Assembly: GCA_017454425.1 (NCBI GenBank) | Contig: JAFTCZ010000075.1 | Span: 1 to 17,883 of the forward strand | Direction: 5' to 3' | DNA from: Clostridia bacterium | GTDB lineage: Bacteria > Bacillota_A > Clostridia > Christensenellales > UBA1242 | Length of the DNA stretch: 17,883 nt | Part shown: in pieces, positions 8,817 to 15,498 of the stretch | How the letters are laid out: every line of letters starts with the position of its first letter | Position numbering within the stretch: the first letter of the stretch is position 1 | Program-made: the position numbers and the translations under genes | Notes under the pieces: model-generated | Told to the model about the DNA's origin: nothing | The model's input: the letters and a program-made list of their open reading frames with translations, nothing else | The model's database searches: none

Positions 8817-9516
8817 TACCTTTGCAAATAACAACCTACAAATAACCAACACTCAAGCAGAAAAACTAACTGCATATTATGCGCTTTTGATTGAGTATAA
8901 CCAAAAATACAATCTTACAAACATCACCGAAGCGCATGAGGTTGCATCAAAACACTTTGCAGACAGCGCGTTAGGTAGTACTTTACTAAAACAAGGCGCG
9001 ACAGTACTTGATATTGGCTGTGGAGCGGGTTTTCCAAGTATACCGCTTGCAATTTTGAGGCCAGATGCAAATTTTGTTATGATAGACAGCGTGAATAAGA
9101 AGATTAATTTTATAAATACAGTCATTCAAAAACTACACCTAAGCAACTGCAGGGCATATCACACCCGAGCACAGGAGTTTTGTATTAAACCCAACCGAGA
9201 AAACTTTGATTATGTGGTTGCTCGTGCACTTGCTCCGTTAAATATTTTATTAGAATTATGCATACCATTTATAAAACAAAACGGAACAATGCTTGCATAT
9301 AAATCACAAAATTATAATAATGAAATAATAGATAGTCAAAATGCCCTAACAAAACTTTTTGCAAAAGTAGAGAAGATTAACAGTTTTAACTTGATACACA
9401 TTAACAATAACGAAAAAGAAATTTTGTCTAGATGTATATTAGAAATTAAAAAACAAAAACCAACCCCTTTGGTGTACCCAAGACTTAAAAACCTTATTAA
9501 GAACAATCCTTTATAA
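8791..9516 (+). CDS. rsmG: 16S rRNA (guanine-N7)-methyltransferase RsmG (GidB)
   Basis: 241 residues. It uses S-adenosylmethionine to methylate N7 of G527 (E. coli numbering) in the 530 loop of 16S rRNA. The SAM-binding motif VLDIGCGAGFPSIPLAI (about 72-88) is intact, and VVARALAPLNILLELC matches the conserved later motif of the family. The ribosome site AAAGAGG (8778-8784) lies inside mnmG and supports the overlapping start. The gene ends the mnmE operon: its stop codon sits in the loop of an intrinsic terminator. Family loss is known to give low-level streptomycin resistance, but nothing here suggests a defect. Confidence 0.97.
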   Translation: METKQIIIDTFANNNLQITNTQAEKLTAYYALLIEYNQKYNLTNITEAHEVASKHFADSALGSTLLKQGATVLDIGCGAGFPSIPLAILRPDANFVMIDSVNKKINFINTVIQKLHLSNCRAYHTRAQEFCIKPNRENFDYVVARALAPLNILLELCIPFIKQNGTMLAYKSQNYNNEIIDSQNALTKLFAKVEKINSFNLIHINNNEKEILSRCILEIKKQKPTPLVYPRLKNLIKNNPL

Positions 9517-9530
9517 TGGGTTGTTTTTTT
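9502..9530 (+). terminator. Terminator of the mnmE-mnmG-rsmG operon
   Basis: AACAATCC (9502-9509) pairs with GGGTTGTT (9518-9525, one G-U pair), followed by a T run. The rsmG stop codon TAA at 9514-9516 lies in the loop. Confidence 0.85.
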
Positions 9531-9540
9531 CTTAAATTAT

Positions 9541-9676
9541 CATGAAGCGCGTTTCATATCGTGCAAAATTTTCACTCTAAAATGCGATGAGACAGAGTAA
9601 ACAAAGTAAATGAGGGTTAGTTCATTTATTTGGCTTAAAATCAGTCTGAAAGAAGCTGTTTTTTACAGCTTTTTAT
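9541..9676 (+). ncRNA. Possible small structured RNA ending in an intrinsic terminator
   Basis: A run of consecutive potential hairpins ends in a strong terminator. ATGAAG pairs with GTTTCAT around CGCG (9542-9557, partly G-U). ATCG (9558-9561) pairs with a later CGAT, enclosing ATTTT/AAAAT. TAAATGA (9607-9613) pairs with TCATTTA (9622-9628). The terminator stem is 9653-9671. Local composition is less AT-extreme than its surroundings. A 12-codon ORF (ATG 9542 to TAA 9578) has no ribosome site. No known riboswitch family was recognised and no clear promoter was found, so this is a candidate only. Confidence 0.35.
9653..9676 (+). terminator. Intrinsic terminator ending the candidate small RNA
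   Basis: AAGCTGT (9653-9659) and ACAGCTT (9665-9671) form a perfect 7-bp stem around five T, followed by TTTATAT. It lies about 130 nt beyond the rsmG terminator, so it either backs it up or ends a separate transcript. Confidence 0.7.
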
Positions 9677-9820
9677 ATAATATCTTTTATATTATTAACA
9701 GAATTTGAACACAATTATTAACCAAAACAAAGTGAACAATACCTAACAATTATTATTATAATTAAGACAAGTAATTATATTATTTTATAAATAAATAGTA
9801 TTATAGGCAGAAGTGTTGAT

Positions 9821-9850
9821 AAAAACCTCAAAAAAGAAAGGTTTTTTATA
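9821..9850 (+). terminator. Terminator-like hairpin
   Basis: AAAACCT (9822-9828) pairs with AGGTTTT (9839-9845) and is followed by further T and a TATAT stretch. No gene is seen immediately upstream. A DnaA-box-like TTATCAACA on the minus strand (9814-9822) touches its left arm. Confidence 0.5.
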
Positions 9851-9908
9851 TATTTTTATTAAACAACATCACAGGTAATTGTTTATAATAAATATTAACA
9901 CAAAAAAC

Positions 9909-10310
9909 TGCATAGTACATGTATTGTTATATAGTAAAAAAGGAAATTTAATAAATAAGCAATAATGATAACAATATATAAAAACTGCATAGTACTTGGT
10001 TTTTATATTTTTATTTTCATAAAAACCTTATTGTAAAATTTTTTATAAGTATTTAACTATATAAAAATGAACTATAAAATATATTATTTGTTTGTTGCTT
10101 TGTACAATATGTAACTTTGTATTTTAATACTATGCACTTTTATTTAGTTAGCATGCTTTCATATAAATCTTTTATTCTTACCTTTTGATATAGTTTTGTT
10201 AATATATATTCCACATAATTTAATTTCTTAAAACTGCATAGTACTATGGTGATAGGCATCAATACGGTTTAGTTGATTAACCCCAGTGGGTTTTATTATA
10301 GTATTATGCA
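9909..10310. repeat. Cluster of TGCATAGTAC-family repeats upstream of parA
   Basis: Exact cores: TGCATAGTA at 9909-9917, 9986-9994 and 10235-10243, and TACTATGCA at 10128-10136. A one-base variant, TATTATGCA, is at 10302-10310. The three forward copies share the longer form AAACTGCATAGTAC. The copy at 10128 has the CACTTTT flank shared by copies after radC, giving a joint consensus of about AAAASTGCATAGTAY. They surround the region leading to parA. Confidence 0.85.
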
Positions 10311-10314
10311 GTTT
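10231..10314. repeat. Long-stem structured element with terminal inverted TGCATAGTAC repeats
   Basis: AAACTGCATAGTACTAT (10231-10247) and ATAGTATTATGCAGTTT (10298-10314) are inverted repeats that match at 16 of 17 positions; the exception becomes a G-U pair in RNA. The 50-nt interior can fold into two small hairpins, TGAT/ATCA (10250-10261) and AACCC/GGGTT around CAGT (10279-10292). The whole resembles a three-way junction or a tiny non-autonomous mobile element. No target-site duplication was seen. It also contains a promoter-like TTGATT-18-TATAGT (10273-10302). Confidence 0.6.
10273..10302 (+). promoter_or_regulatory. Possible upstream promoter inside the structured element
   Basis: TTGATT (10273-10278), an 18-nt spacer and TATAGT (10297-10302). 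The -10 overlaps the right inverted repeat, so a protein bound at the repeat would be expected to block it. A transcript would have a leader of about 190 nt before parA. Confidence 0.35.
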
Positions 10315-10441
10315 GGGGGTGTAAAAAACTATGATGATTTGATTATAATTTATTATATGTTTTTGCATTAATAAAACTGGGGGTTTTATGTATAGCACCA
10401 CATTGTATTTATACGCGTGTTAAAAACTTGGGTAAAAATAG

Positions 10442-10470
10442 TTGCAAAAAAAACAAAAGTATGCAATAAT
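10442..10470 (+). promoter_or_regulatory. Promoter candidate for parA-parB
   Basis: TTGCAA (10442-10447), a 17-nt spacer and AATAAT (10465-10470), with an extended -10 TG at 10462-10463. Predicted initiation near 10477 places the parA ribosome site 7-13 nt into the message. Confidence 0.55.
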
Positions 10471-10497
10471 GTACCATATCACAAAAGGAGCGGTATT

Positions 10498-11316
10498 ATG
10501 GGGAAAATAATAGCTTTTGCCAACCAAAAGGGTGGTGTGGGAAAAACTACCACCTGTGTTAATTTGGCAACATATCTCGCGGCGTTTGGTAAAAAGGTAT
10601 TACTTGTAGACCTTGACCCGCAAGGCAATGCCACCACTGGTGTTGGTGTGGATAAAACTGAAGATATAAAAACAATGTACGATTTTATTTCCGGAGAGTT
10701 AACCATACCAGAAATTATTATTGGAACAGATATTAAAGGATTGGATATAATTCCAAGTAGTGTAGACCTTGCTGGGGCAGAGGTTGATTTGGTACAAAAA
10801 GAAAACAGAGAAAAAGTATTTAGAAATGGTCTGCTTGCAATAAAAAGCAATTATGATTATATATTAATGGATTGTCCACCTTCTCTTGGGTTAATAACAG
10901 TAAACGCATTAACTGCAACAGATACTATTGTTATTCCTATTCAATGTGAATTTTACGCGCTTGAAGGTTTAAGCCAATTAATGAACACAGTAAAACTTGT
11001 TAAGCAATATCTTAACCCAAACATTGATATTGAGGGTGTAATTCTTACCATGAAAGATAACCGAAGTAATCTTGTAAATGAAGTTGCAAAAGAGATTAAA
11101 GGGTTTTTTGGTAAAAAAGTTTATGATGTTGTTATACCACGAAATATTAGGCTTGCCGAAGCACCAAGTCATGGTTTGCCAATATATTTGTATGATAACA
11201 AAAGTAGTGGTGGTATGGCGTACCAAGAATTGACTGTCGAGTTCTTAAAACGCAACAAGGATAGTGGTCAATTAAAAAATAGACAAGATATTTATAAAGG
11301 TAATGAGGAGATATAA
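10498..11316 (+). CDS. parA: Chromosome-partitioning ATPase ParA/Soj
   Basis: 272-residue deviant-Walker ATPase. In its ATP form it binds DNA non-specifically, and ParB stimulates its hydrolysis to drive origin segregation; in Bacillus, Soj also affects DnaA activity. The deviant Walker A motif KGGVGKTT, with its signature lysine, is at residues 11-18, followed by VDLDPQGN and DCPPSLG. An in-frame GTG start at 10417 would add 27 residues without family similarity. ATG 10498 is chosen because AAAGGAG (10484-10490) lies 7 nt upstream and MGKIIAFANQ is the canonical beginning. parB starts 2 bp after the stop, so the pair is an operon. The gene points toward yidC, opposite to the usual orientation relative to rpmH-yidC. 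Confidence 0.96.
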   Translation: MGKIIAFANQKGGVGKTTTCVNLATYLAAFGKKVLLVDLDPQGNATTGVGVDKTEDIKTMYDFISGELTIPEIIIGTDIKGLDIIPSSVDLAGAEVDLVQKENREKVFRNGLLAIKSNYDYILMDCPPSLGLITVNALTATDTIVIPIQCEFYALEGLSQLMNTVKLVKQYLNPNIDIEGVILTMKDNRSNLVNEVAKEIKGFFGKKVYDVVIPRNIRLAEAPSHGLPIYLYDNKSSGGMAYQELTVEFLKRNKDSGQLKNRQDIYKGNEEI

Positions 11317-11318
11317 TT

Positions 11319-12407
11319 ATGAAGAAAGGACTAGGTAGGGGGTTGAGTTCTTTATTAAATATTTATGAGGAAGACGAACAACCTAATAAAAAACAACAAG
11401 TGAATAGTACTATCGAAGATAATAGTATGCAAAGTACTGATGATGTTTTGCAAAATGCAAAAAATCTTTTGGATAGTATAAATAAAAAAGAGCGTAGTTT
11501 TGATATTATTGATACTGACGAAACAGTTGAGAATAATAATTATATATCAAGCCGTAACTCGGTACAAGAAAAACTTAACAAAGCAAACAATCAGGGTTAT
11601 TTATCAAGTGAAAGTGGTATAAAAACATTGCCTTTGTCTGTAATCGAACCAAACCCAAATCAACCACGAAAAACATTTGATCCCGAATCATTAAAAGAAT
11701 TAGCTCAATCAATTCAGGTGCATGGGGTTATTCAGCCTATTGTTGTTTGCCCAAAAGGTGATGGCACATACATAATTATTGCAGGTGAGCGCAGGTACAA
11801 AGCCAGCAAACTTGCTAAAATGGACACTATTCCTGTAATTATTAAGCGCTATACCGAACAAGAAATGAAAGAGATTGCGCTTATCGAAAACTTACAGCGT
11901 GATGACCTAAACCCAATAGAAACAGCATATGCAATGAAACAGCTTGTAGATGAGTTTGGATTTACTCAAGATGCTATTGCAAAACGATTGGGTATCAGTC
12001 GTCCTAATGTAACAAACACAATTCGTCTTTTATCACTTACACCTGAGGTTATGGCACTTGTCGAGCAAGGTAAACTTGCACCAAACTCTGCAAGAGCGTT
12101 GGTAACAATTCAGGACAAAGATTTGCAAATTGAACTTGCTAAAAAGGCAATGTCTCAACAAATGACAACTCGTCAAATAGAGAAGTTGGTAAAAGAAACA
12201 TTAAATCCAGAATTAAAGAAAAAGAAACCTGGTATGCAAAATATTCCAGAATTATTTGCATTAAAAGAACTTATGCAACGCTCGTTTGGCACAAAAATAA
12301 ATATTATTGGTAACGATAAAAGAGGTAGAATTTATATTGACTATTATGGCCGTGATGATTTAGACAGAATTAGTGAAATATTAAACAAGCTTGACCGTAA
12401 TTTTTAA
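11319..12407 (+). CDS. parB: Chromosome-partitioning protein ParB/Spo0J
   Basis: 362-residue ParB, a CTP-dependent DNA clamp that loads at parS, spreads, and stimulates ParA. The N-terminal ParA-activating peptide is KKGLGRGLSSLL (2-13). The CTP-binding domain begins near residue 104 (LPLSVIEPNPNQPRKTF) and has GERRYKAS (156-163) and ENLQRDDLNPIE (190-201). A helix-turn-helix, TQDAIAKRLGISRPNVTNT, spans about 216-234, and a C-terminal dimerisation region follows. About 90 residues (14-103) between the peptide and the CTP domain are Asn/Asp/Ser/Lys-rich and look disordered; Bacillus Spo0J has only a short link there, which explains the extra length. GAGGAG at 11305-11310 inside parA is the ribosome site. 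A terminator follows. Confidence 0.96.
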   Translation: MKKGLGRGLSSLLNIYEEDEQPNKKQQVNSTIEDNSMQSTDDVLQNAKNLLDSINKKERSFDIIDTDETVENNNYISSRNSVQEKLNKANNQGYLSSESGIKTLPLSVIEPNPNQPRKTFDPESLKELAQSIQVHGVIQPIVVCPKGDGTYIIIAGERRYKASKLAKMDTIPVIIKRYTEQEMKEIALIENLQRDDLNPIETAYAMKQLVDEFGFTQDAIAKRLGISRPNVTNTIRLLSLTPEVMALVEQGKLAPNSARALVTIQDKDLQIELAKKAMSQQMTTRQIEKLVKETLNPELKKKKPGMQNIPELFALKELMQRSFGTKINIIGNDKRGRIYIDYYGRDDLDRISEILNKLDRNF

Positions 12408-12415
12408 TAAAAAAT

Positions 12416-12439
12416 AAAGTATAGCAATATACTTTTTTA
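12416..12439 (+). terminator. Terminator of parA-parB
   Basis: AAAGTATA (12416-12423) and TATACTTT (12428-12435) form a perfect 8-bp stem around GCAA, followed by T-rich sequence, 9 nt after the parB stop. Confidence 0.75.
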
Positions 12440-12498
12440 TTTATAAATAATTATTAATATACATGCTTTATTGTATAGTTTATTCAAATAATAAAAAA

Positions 12499-12529
12499 TA
12501 AAAAGCCTTAAATAACTTAAGACTTTTTT
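12499..12529 (-). terminator. Terminator of yidC
   Basis: Read on the minus strand, AAAAAGTCTTAA and TTAAGGCTTTTT form a long stem with one G-U pair and a short loop, followed by T-rich sequence. On the plus strand the same position is a C-A mismatch, so the signal favours minus-strand transcripts arriving from yidC. Confidence 0.75.
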
Positions 12530-12533
12530 ATAT

Positions 12534-13745
12534 TTATCTGCTATATTCTACATCAATCTTTTTTGGTTTTACAACAATTTCGCCATTATCACCATCTTTT
12601 CTGCTAAAAATTGATAGGGCAATAATTGATGATATAAAGCTCATAATTTGGTTTGTTACGATATAAATAGCAAATGCTGCAGAATATGAAAGTGTAAAGA
12701 AGACCATAATTATTGGCATAATAATTTTCATTATGCGCATAGAGTTTTGTTGTGGCATTCCTGCTTGCGCAGGTGTTTTTTGTTTCTTTAATGAAGTGCG
12801 TTGAGAATAACTTATTGATAAATATGTTATAAGAGCCGCCAAAATTGATAGTATAAAATATCCATTCCAACTTTTGTGTTCTTCTTGAATTTTGTTTGTA
12901 ATTAAGTTGTATTCTTCTTGCCATTTATTATATATTGCATCTTTTTCTTCTTGGGTAAGCGTTTCGTCGTTTGACACAGTTTTGTAATAATCTCGGCTAG
13001 TTATTGCCGCTGAGGTCATGTATGATTGATAATCTGGAAAACCTGATACATATGTGTCTGGGCGCCAAATACTATCTACCCACAACCATGTGTCTTTTAT
13101 TGAATTATAAAAAGTTACTTCTTTTGAAAGTATTGTTTGAATATCTTCATGATTTATAACAATTTGTTTTTGTCTTTCATAAACTTGTTCTGCCGTTGGT
13201 TCGGCCACACCTTCATTAATTAATTGATTGCGGGCATTTGCTTCTTCTGCATCTAAAAGACCTTTATAATGGTTCCAAACAACATCGGCGTCATTTTCTA
13301 TACTAAACTGTGTTGAATATTCAGTGTAAAAATTGTTTTGCAAGTTTTGATATTGTTCATAAATTTTATTTTGTGCCATTCCTGTAAGCCCATAGAATAA
13401 TGTAAAGAATATAAATATCGTCAAACTAAAGTTTACAAGCATACTTACACAAGAACCAACAACATTATAATTGTTCTTTTTGTATAGTTCCATTGTTTTT
13501 TGATTGAGAACTTGTTTGTTATTACCATATTGTTTTTGAAGTTTTTCAACCAAAGGTTGTATTTGTTGTTGTTTTTTGGTACTATCACGCTGAACTTTTC
13601 GCTGCCAAAAATCTAGAGGGGATAAAATTATTTTTAATACAATAGTAAATACTATGATTGACCATGCATAATTGGGGATAAAACTAAAAAGGTTAATTAC
13701 GGGCGACCACATATCTGTCGTCCAGTTTGCAAGCATACTAAACAT
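12534..13745 (-). CDS. yidC: Membrane protein insertase YidC/OxaA/SpoIIIJ with enlarged exterior loop
   Basis: 403-residue insertase that helps membrane proteins enter the cytoplasmic membrane, alone or with Sec. Five membrane segments are visible: about 28-46, 98-120, 294-314, 340-357 and 358-380. The cytosolic hairpin DSTKKQQQIQPLVEKLQKQYG (split motif near 54-74) is typical. The groove's conserved basic residue appears as Lys38 (IVLKII) rather than the more usual Arg. The loop between segments 2 and 3 is about 170 residues, against a few tens in SpoIIIJ; it carries charged, helix-prone sequence and the family-like WLWVDSIWRPD (220-230). No lipobox is seen at the N-terminus. The start at 13745 has AAGGAG (13752-13757) 6 nt upstream; an upstream in-frame start would lie within the preceding terminator. 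The tail is basic. Confidence 0.94.
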   Translation of the reverse strand: MFSMLANWTTDMWSPVINLFSFIPNYAWSIIVFTIVLKIILSPLDFWQRKVQRDSTKKQQQIQPLVEKLQKQYGNNKQVLNQKTMELYKKNNYNVVGSCVSMLVNFSLTIFIFFTLFYGLTGMAQNKIYEQYQNLQNNFYTEYSTQFSIENDADVVWNHYKGLLDAEEANARNQLINEGVAEPTAEQVYERQKQIVINHEDIQTILSKEVTFYNSIKDTWLWVDSIWRPDTYVSGFPDYQSYMTSAAITSRDYYKTVSNDETLTQEEKDAIYNKWQEEYNLITNKIQEEHKSWNGYFILSILAALITYLSISYSQRTSLKKQKTPAQAGMPQQNSMRIMKIIMPIIMVFFTLSYSAAFAIYIVTNQIMSFISSIIALSIFSRKDGDNGEIVVKPKKIDVEYSR

Positions 13746-13769
13746 AAATTTCTCCTTAAAATGTATTTT

Positions 13770-13778
13770 ATTATAACA
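13770..13778 (-). promoter_or_regulatory. Extended -10 promoter candidate for yidC
   Basis: TGTTATAAT on the minus strand contains a perfect TATAAT (13770-13775) with the extended TG. No good -35 is visible. It lies between a terminator and the yidC ribosome site, implying separate expression of yidC. Confidence 0.5.
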
Positions 13779-13787
13779 AAATATAGC

Positions 13788-13829
13788 CAAAAAATAAAGA
13801 GTTTTGATATAAATTAATACCAAAACTCT
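13788..13829 (-). terminator. Terminator or attenuator between yidD and yidC
   Basis: On the minus strand AGAGTTTTG and CAAAACTCT (13821-13829 and 13798-13806) form a perfect 9-bp stem with a 14-base loop, followed by TTTATTTTTT. It would end or reduce the rpmH-rnpA-yidD transcript before yidC. Confidence 0.7.
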
Positions 13830-13877
13830 AAAAAAACAAATATTTATATATTTTTTAATAAAAAAGAAATAAATATC

Positions 13878-14153
13878 TTATAAAAAATATTTAATTTTTC
13901 CTTTTAGATTATCAGGAACAGGGTCAAGACCACCACCATATTTTGGTGTACATCTTAAAATTCGTTTTGCTCCCATAATAATACCTTTTATAATACCAAA
14001 ACGCTTGATTGCAATAATTGTATAAGTGGAGCATGTTGGTTGATAAATACATACATCTGGCATTATTTTTGACAGTGTTCCTTTATATATATAAATTGGT
14101 ATCAAAAAAAGCCAAACTATTGGCCGTGTGATTATATAAAAAAACTTATTCAT
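13878..14153 (-). CDS. yidD: Membrane protein insertion efficiency factor YidD
   Basis: 91 residues. YidD is a small membrane-associated protein implicated in YidC/Sec insertion. The family signature is clear: hydrophobic N-terminal segment, CIYQPTCSTY with its cysteines, an amphipathic stretch, then RILRCTPKYGGGLDPVP. The start overlaps the last 8 bp of rnpA, with AAAGG just upstream inside rnpA, so translation is probably coupled. Gene order rpmH-rnpA-yidD-yidC is widely conserved in bacteria. Confidence 0.95.
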   Translation of the reverse strand: MNKFFYIITRPIVWLFLIPIYIYKGTLSKIMPDVCIYQPTCSTYTIIAIKRFGIIKGIIMGAKRILRCTPKYGGGLDPVPDNLKGKIKYFL

Positions 14154-14484
14154 TAATAACCTTTGCTTTTTGTAATGTTTTGAAAATATTTTGCCTTAAA
14201 GTTTGATAATCTTGTGTGATAATTTCGGGATAAACAAGAATAATTAAGTTAATATTTTTTATTTTTGGCACATATTCACGCATAATATGTCTTATTTGGC
14301 GTTTTAATTTATTTCGAACAACAGCTTTTCCTACTTTGTTTCCAACAGATATACCAATTCGTGGGGTTTGTATTTTGCTGGATACAAAAAAAACACACAA
14401 ATGTTGACCATAGACTTTTGTGCCGTGTTTGTAAATATATCCAAACTCTTTACGCTTTTTTAATCTATTTTTTGCATTTAACAT
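14146..14484 (-). CDS. rnpA: Ribonuclease P protein component
   Basis: 112 residues, normal for RnpA. It is the protein subunit that, with the catalytic RNA RnpB, removes 5' leaders from pre-tRNAs. The RNR signature appears as VGKAVVRNKLKRQIRH in the basic centre of the protein, preceded by RIGISVGNK. AAGGA lies upstream of the ATG. It starts 54 bp after rpmH ends and overlaps yidD by 8 bp, so the three are one transcription unit. The RNase P RNA gene is not in this window. Confidence 0.96.
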   Translation of the reverse strand: MLNAKNRLKKRKEFGYIYKHGTKVYGQHLCVFFVSSKIQTPRIGISVGNKVGKAVVRNKLKRQIRHIMREYVPKIKNINLIILVYPEIITQDYQTLRQNIFKTLQKAKVINE

Positions 14485-14538
14485 AATTTTTATCCTTTTT
14501 GCAAAAATATATCAACATTGTGTGTTTATAAAACTCTA

Positions 14539-14679
14539 TTATTTTGTGCGAGTAAGTTCTTTGCGACCGCGATCACGACGGCGTTTTAATACTTTGCGAC
14601 CACTTGTTGTCTTCATTCTCTCACGAAAACCATGCACTTTGTTACGACGAGCTTTTTTTGGTTGATATGTTCTTTTCAT
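14539..14679 (-). CDS. rpmH: 50S ribosomal protein L34
   Basis: A 46-residue, very basic protein too short for most ORF cut-offs. The minus-strand translation begins [20 protein letters not shown] and ends [14 protein letters not shown], a clear match to bacterial L34, part of the large ribosomal subunit. GGAGG (14687-14691) sits 7 nt before the ATG. It is the first gene of the rpmH-rnpA-yidD unit and lies next to the DnaA-box cluster, as in most bacteria. Confidence 0.97.
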   Translation of the reverse strand: MKRTYQPKKARRNKVHGFRERMKTTSGRKVLKRRRDRGRKELTRTK

Positions 14680-14724
14680 GATTTAGCCTCCAGATTAATA
14701 AATGTAATATAGATACATAGTGGT

Positions 14725-14753
14725 ATTATAAACAAAAACTTGGCTTTTGTCAA
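14725..14753 (-). promoter_or_regulatory. Promoter of rpmH-rnpA-yidD
   Basis: TTGACA (14748-14753) and TATAAT (14725-14730) on the minus strand, both perfect, with a 17-nt spacer. Start near 14718, about 40 nt before rpmH. Confidence 0.9.
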
Positions 14754-15117
14754 GAGAGAATACAATATTTTTGTATGTTTATATGCTGTTAATAATGTTA
14801 TATATTATATATTAATAAAGCACCTATATATAGTATATAAAACAGTGTAAAAAACTATGTATTGTGGTACTATGTACATACTGTAAAAAAGTCTTAAAAG
14901 TGCCTGTTTATGCACTTTTCCACAATTTTGGTGGATAAATTGAATACAAGAATTTTGGCATTTTTTGATATAGGGTTAAGTTTTGCACATTATCCACTAA
15001 GTTACCCACAAAATTTATACAGTTTTACACTGCATATCACCCTAGTTTTCCACACCTTTTCCACATATAAAAACATGAATAGTTTTCACTCTTAATACTA
15101 TTAAATAAAGGGCTTTT

Positions 15118-15126
15118 TGCATAGTA
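15118..15126 (+). repeat. TGCATAGTAC-family repeat within oriC
   Basis: Exact core TGCATAGTA, here continuing as TTAAAAG, 7 bases before the tandem DnaA boxes at 15134-15150. An inverted partner, CTTAATACTA (15091-15100), can pair with TAGTATTAAAAG around it. Confidence 0.7.
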
Positions 15127-15377
15127 TTAAAAGTTATCCACTTATCAACATCTATAATTAAATTAACAATAATTAAATAAATTAAAAAATAAATATATTA
15201 TCAAGTAAGATGATAAAAAATAATAACTATGTTACATTTTTTGTTGGGGTAGTTGTTATTTCTAATAAATAATATAATTGTTATTTTTATAGTTTTAATA
15301 TTTTGTTTATTTGTTGTTATACAACTTTTTTGTAAATAATAAATTGTTGATAAGTGTTAAGTTTTACACATTGATAT

Positions 15378-15405
15378 AAAAATAAAAAACTTGTATTTTT
15401 ACAAG
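15378..15405 (-). terminator. Second, downstream terminator of dnaA
   Basis: On the minus strand CTTGTA and TACAAG form a 6-bp stem with an AAAA loop, followed by TTTTTTATTTTT. It lies past the first dnaA terminator and would protect the AT-rich origin DNA from read-through. Confidence 0.65.
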
Positions 15406-15449
15406 ATTAAAATAGAGAGAATAATTTTATTATCTTATTAGTATAAAAA

Positions 15450-15484
15450 AAATAAAAAGCCTAGTTTGTTTTTGGCTTTTTTAT
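15450..15484 (-). terminator. Terminator of dnaA
   Basis: AAAAAGCC (15454-15461) and GGCTTTTT (15474-15481) form an 8-bp stem with T-rich flanks on both strands. It starts 15 nt after the dnaA stop codon on the minus strand. Confidence 0.8.
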
Positions 15485-15498
15485 AACATTATGATTTT

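Larger units (their letters stand above)
9517..10497. other. Gene-free kilobase between rsmG and parA
   Basis: No coding region of convincing length is present on either strand. The stretch holds the rsmG terminator end, a possible small RNA with its own terminator (9541-9676), a second terminator-like hairpin (9821-9850), four exact TGCATAGTA-family repeats plus one variant (9909-10310), a long-stem structured element (10231-10314) and a parA promoter (10442-10470). No 16-bp canonical parS site (TGTTTCACGTGAAACA or a close match) was found. Confidence 0.7.
14860..15405. other. Putative replication origin (oriC): DnaA-box cluster plus AT-rich DNA
   Basis: Between the 5' end of rpmH and the 3' end of dnaA lie many DnaA boxes differing by one base from TTATCCACA. 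Plus strand: TTTTCCACA 14916-14924, 15046-15054 and 15057-15065; TTATCCACT 14990-14998 and 15134-15142; TTACCCACA 15002-15010; TTATCAACA 15142-15150. Minus strand: TTATCCACC 14930-14938 and TTATCAACA 15345-15353. About 190 bp of almost pure A/T DNA follows the last plus-strand box (15151-15340), a candidate unwinding element. One TGCATAGTA repeat (15118-15126) lies among the boxes, and AAAAGTGC/GCACTTTT (14896-14919) forms a hairpin overlapping the first box. An open frame at 14910-15095 is non-coding. Replication direction cannot be shown from sequence alone. Confidence 0.75.

Noticed and set aside
9542..9557. Near-palindrome ATGAAGCGCGTTTCAT as a parS candidate
   Set aside because: Its half-site order does not match the parS consensus (GTTTCAC then GTGAAAC); it is better explained as a hairpin in the candidate RNA.
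9542..9580. 12-codon leader peptide (MKRVSYRAKFSL)
   Set aside because: No ribosome site precedes the ATG and no run of regulatory codons is present.
10417..10497. Upstream GTG start extending ParA by 27 residues
   Set aside because: The extension has no family similarity and crosses the predicted promoter; the ATG at 10498 has a strong ribosome site.
14910..15095. 61-codon open frame on the plus strand
   Set aside because: It spans several DnaA boxes, has no ribosome site, and its translation resembles no protein family; it is a chance frame in oriC.
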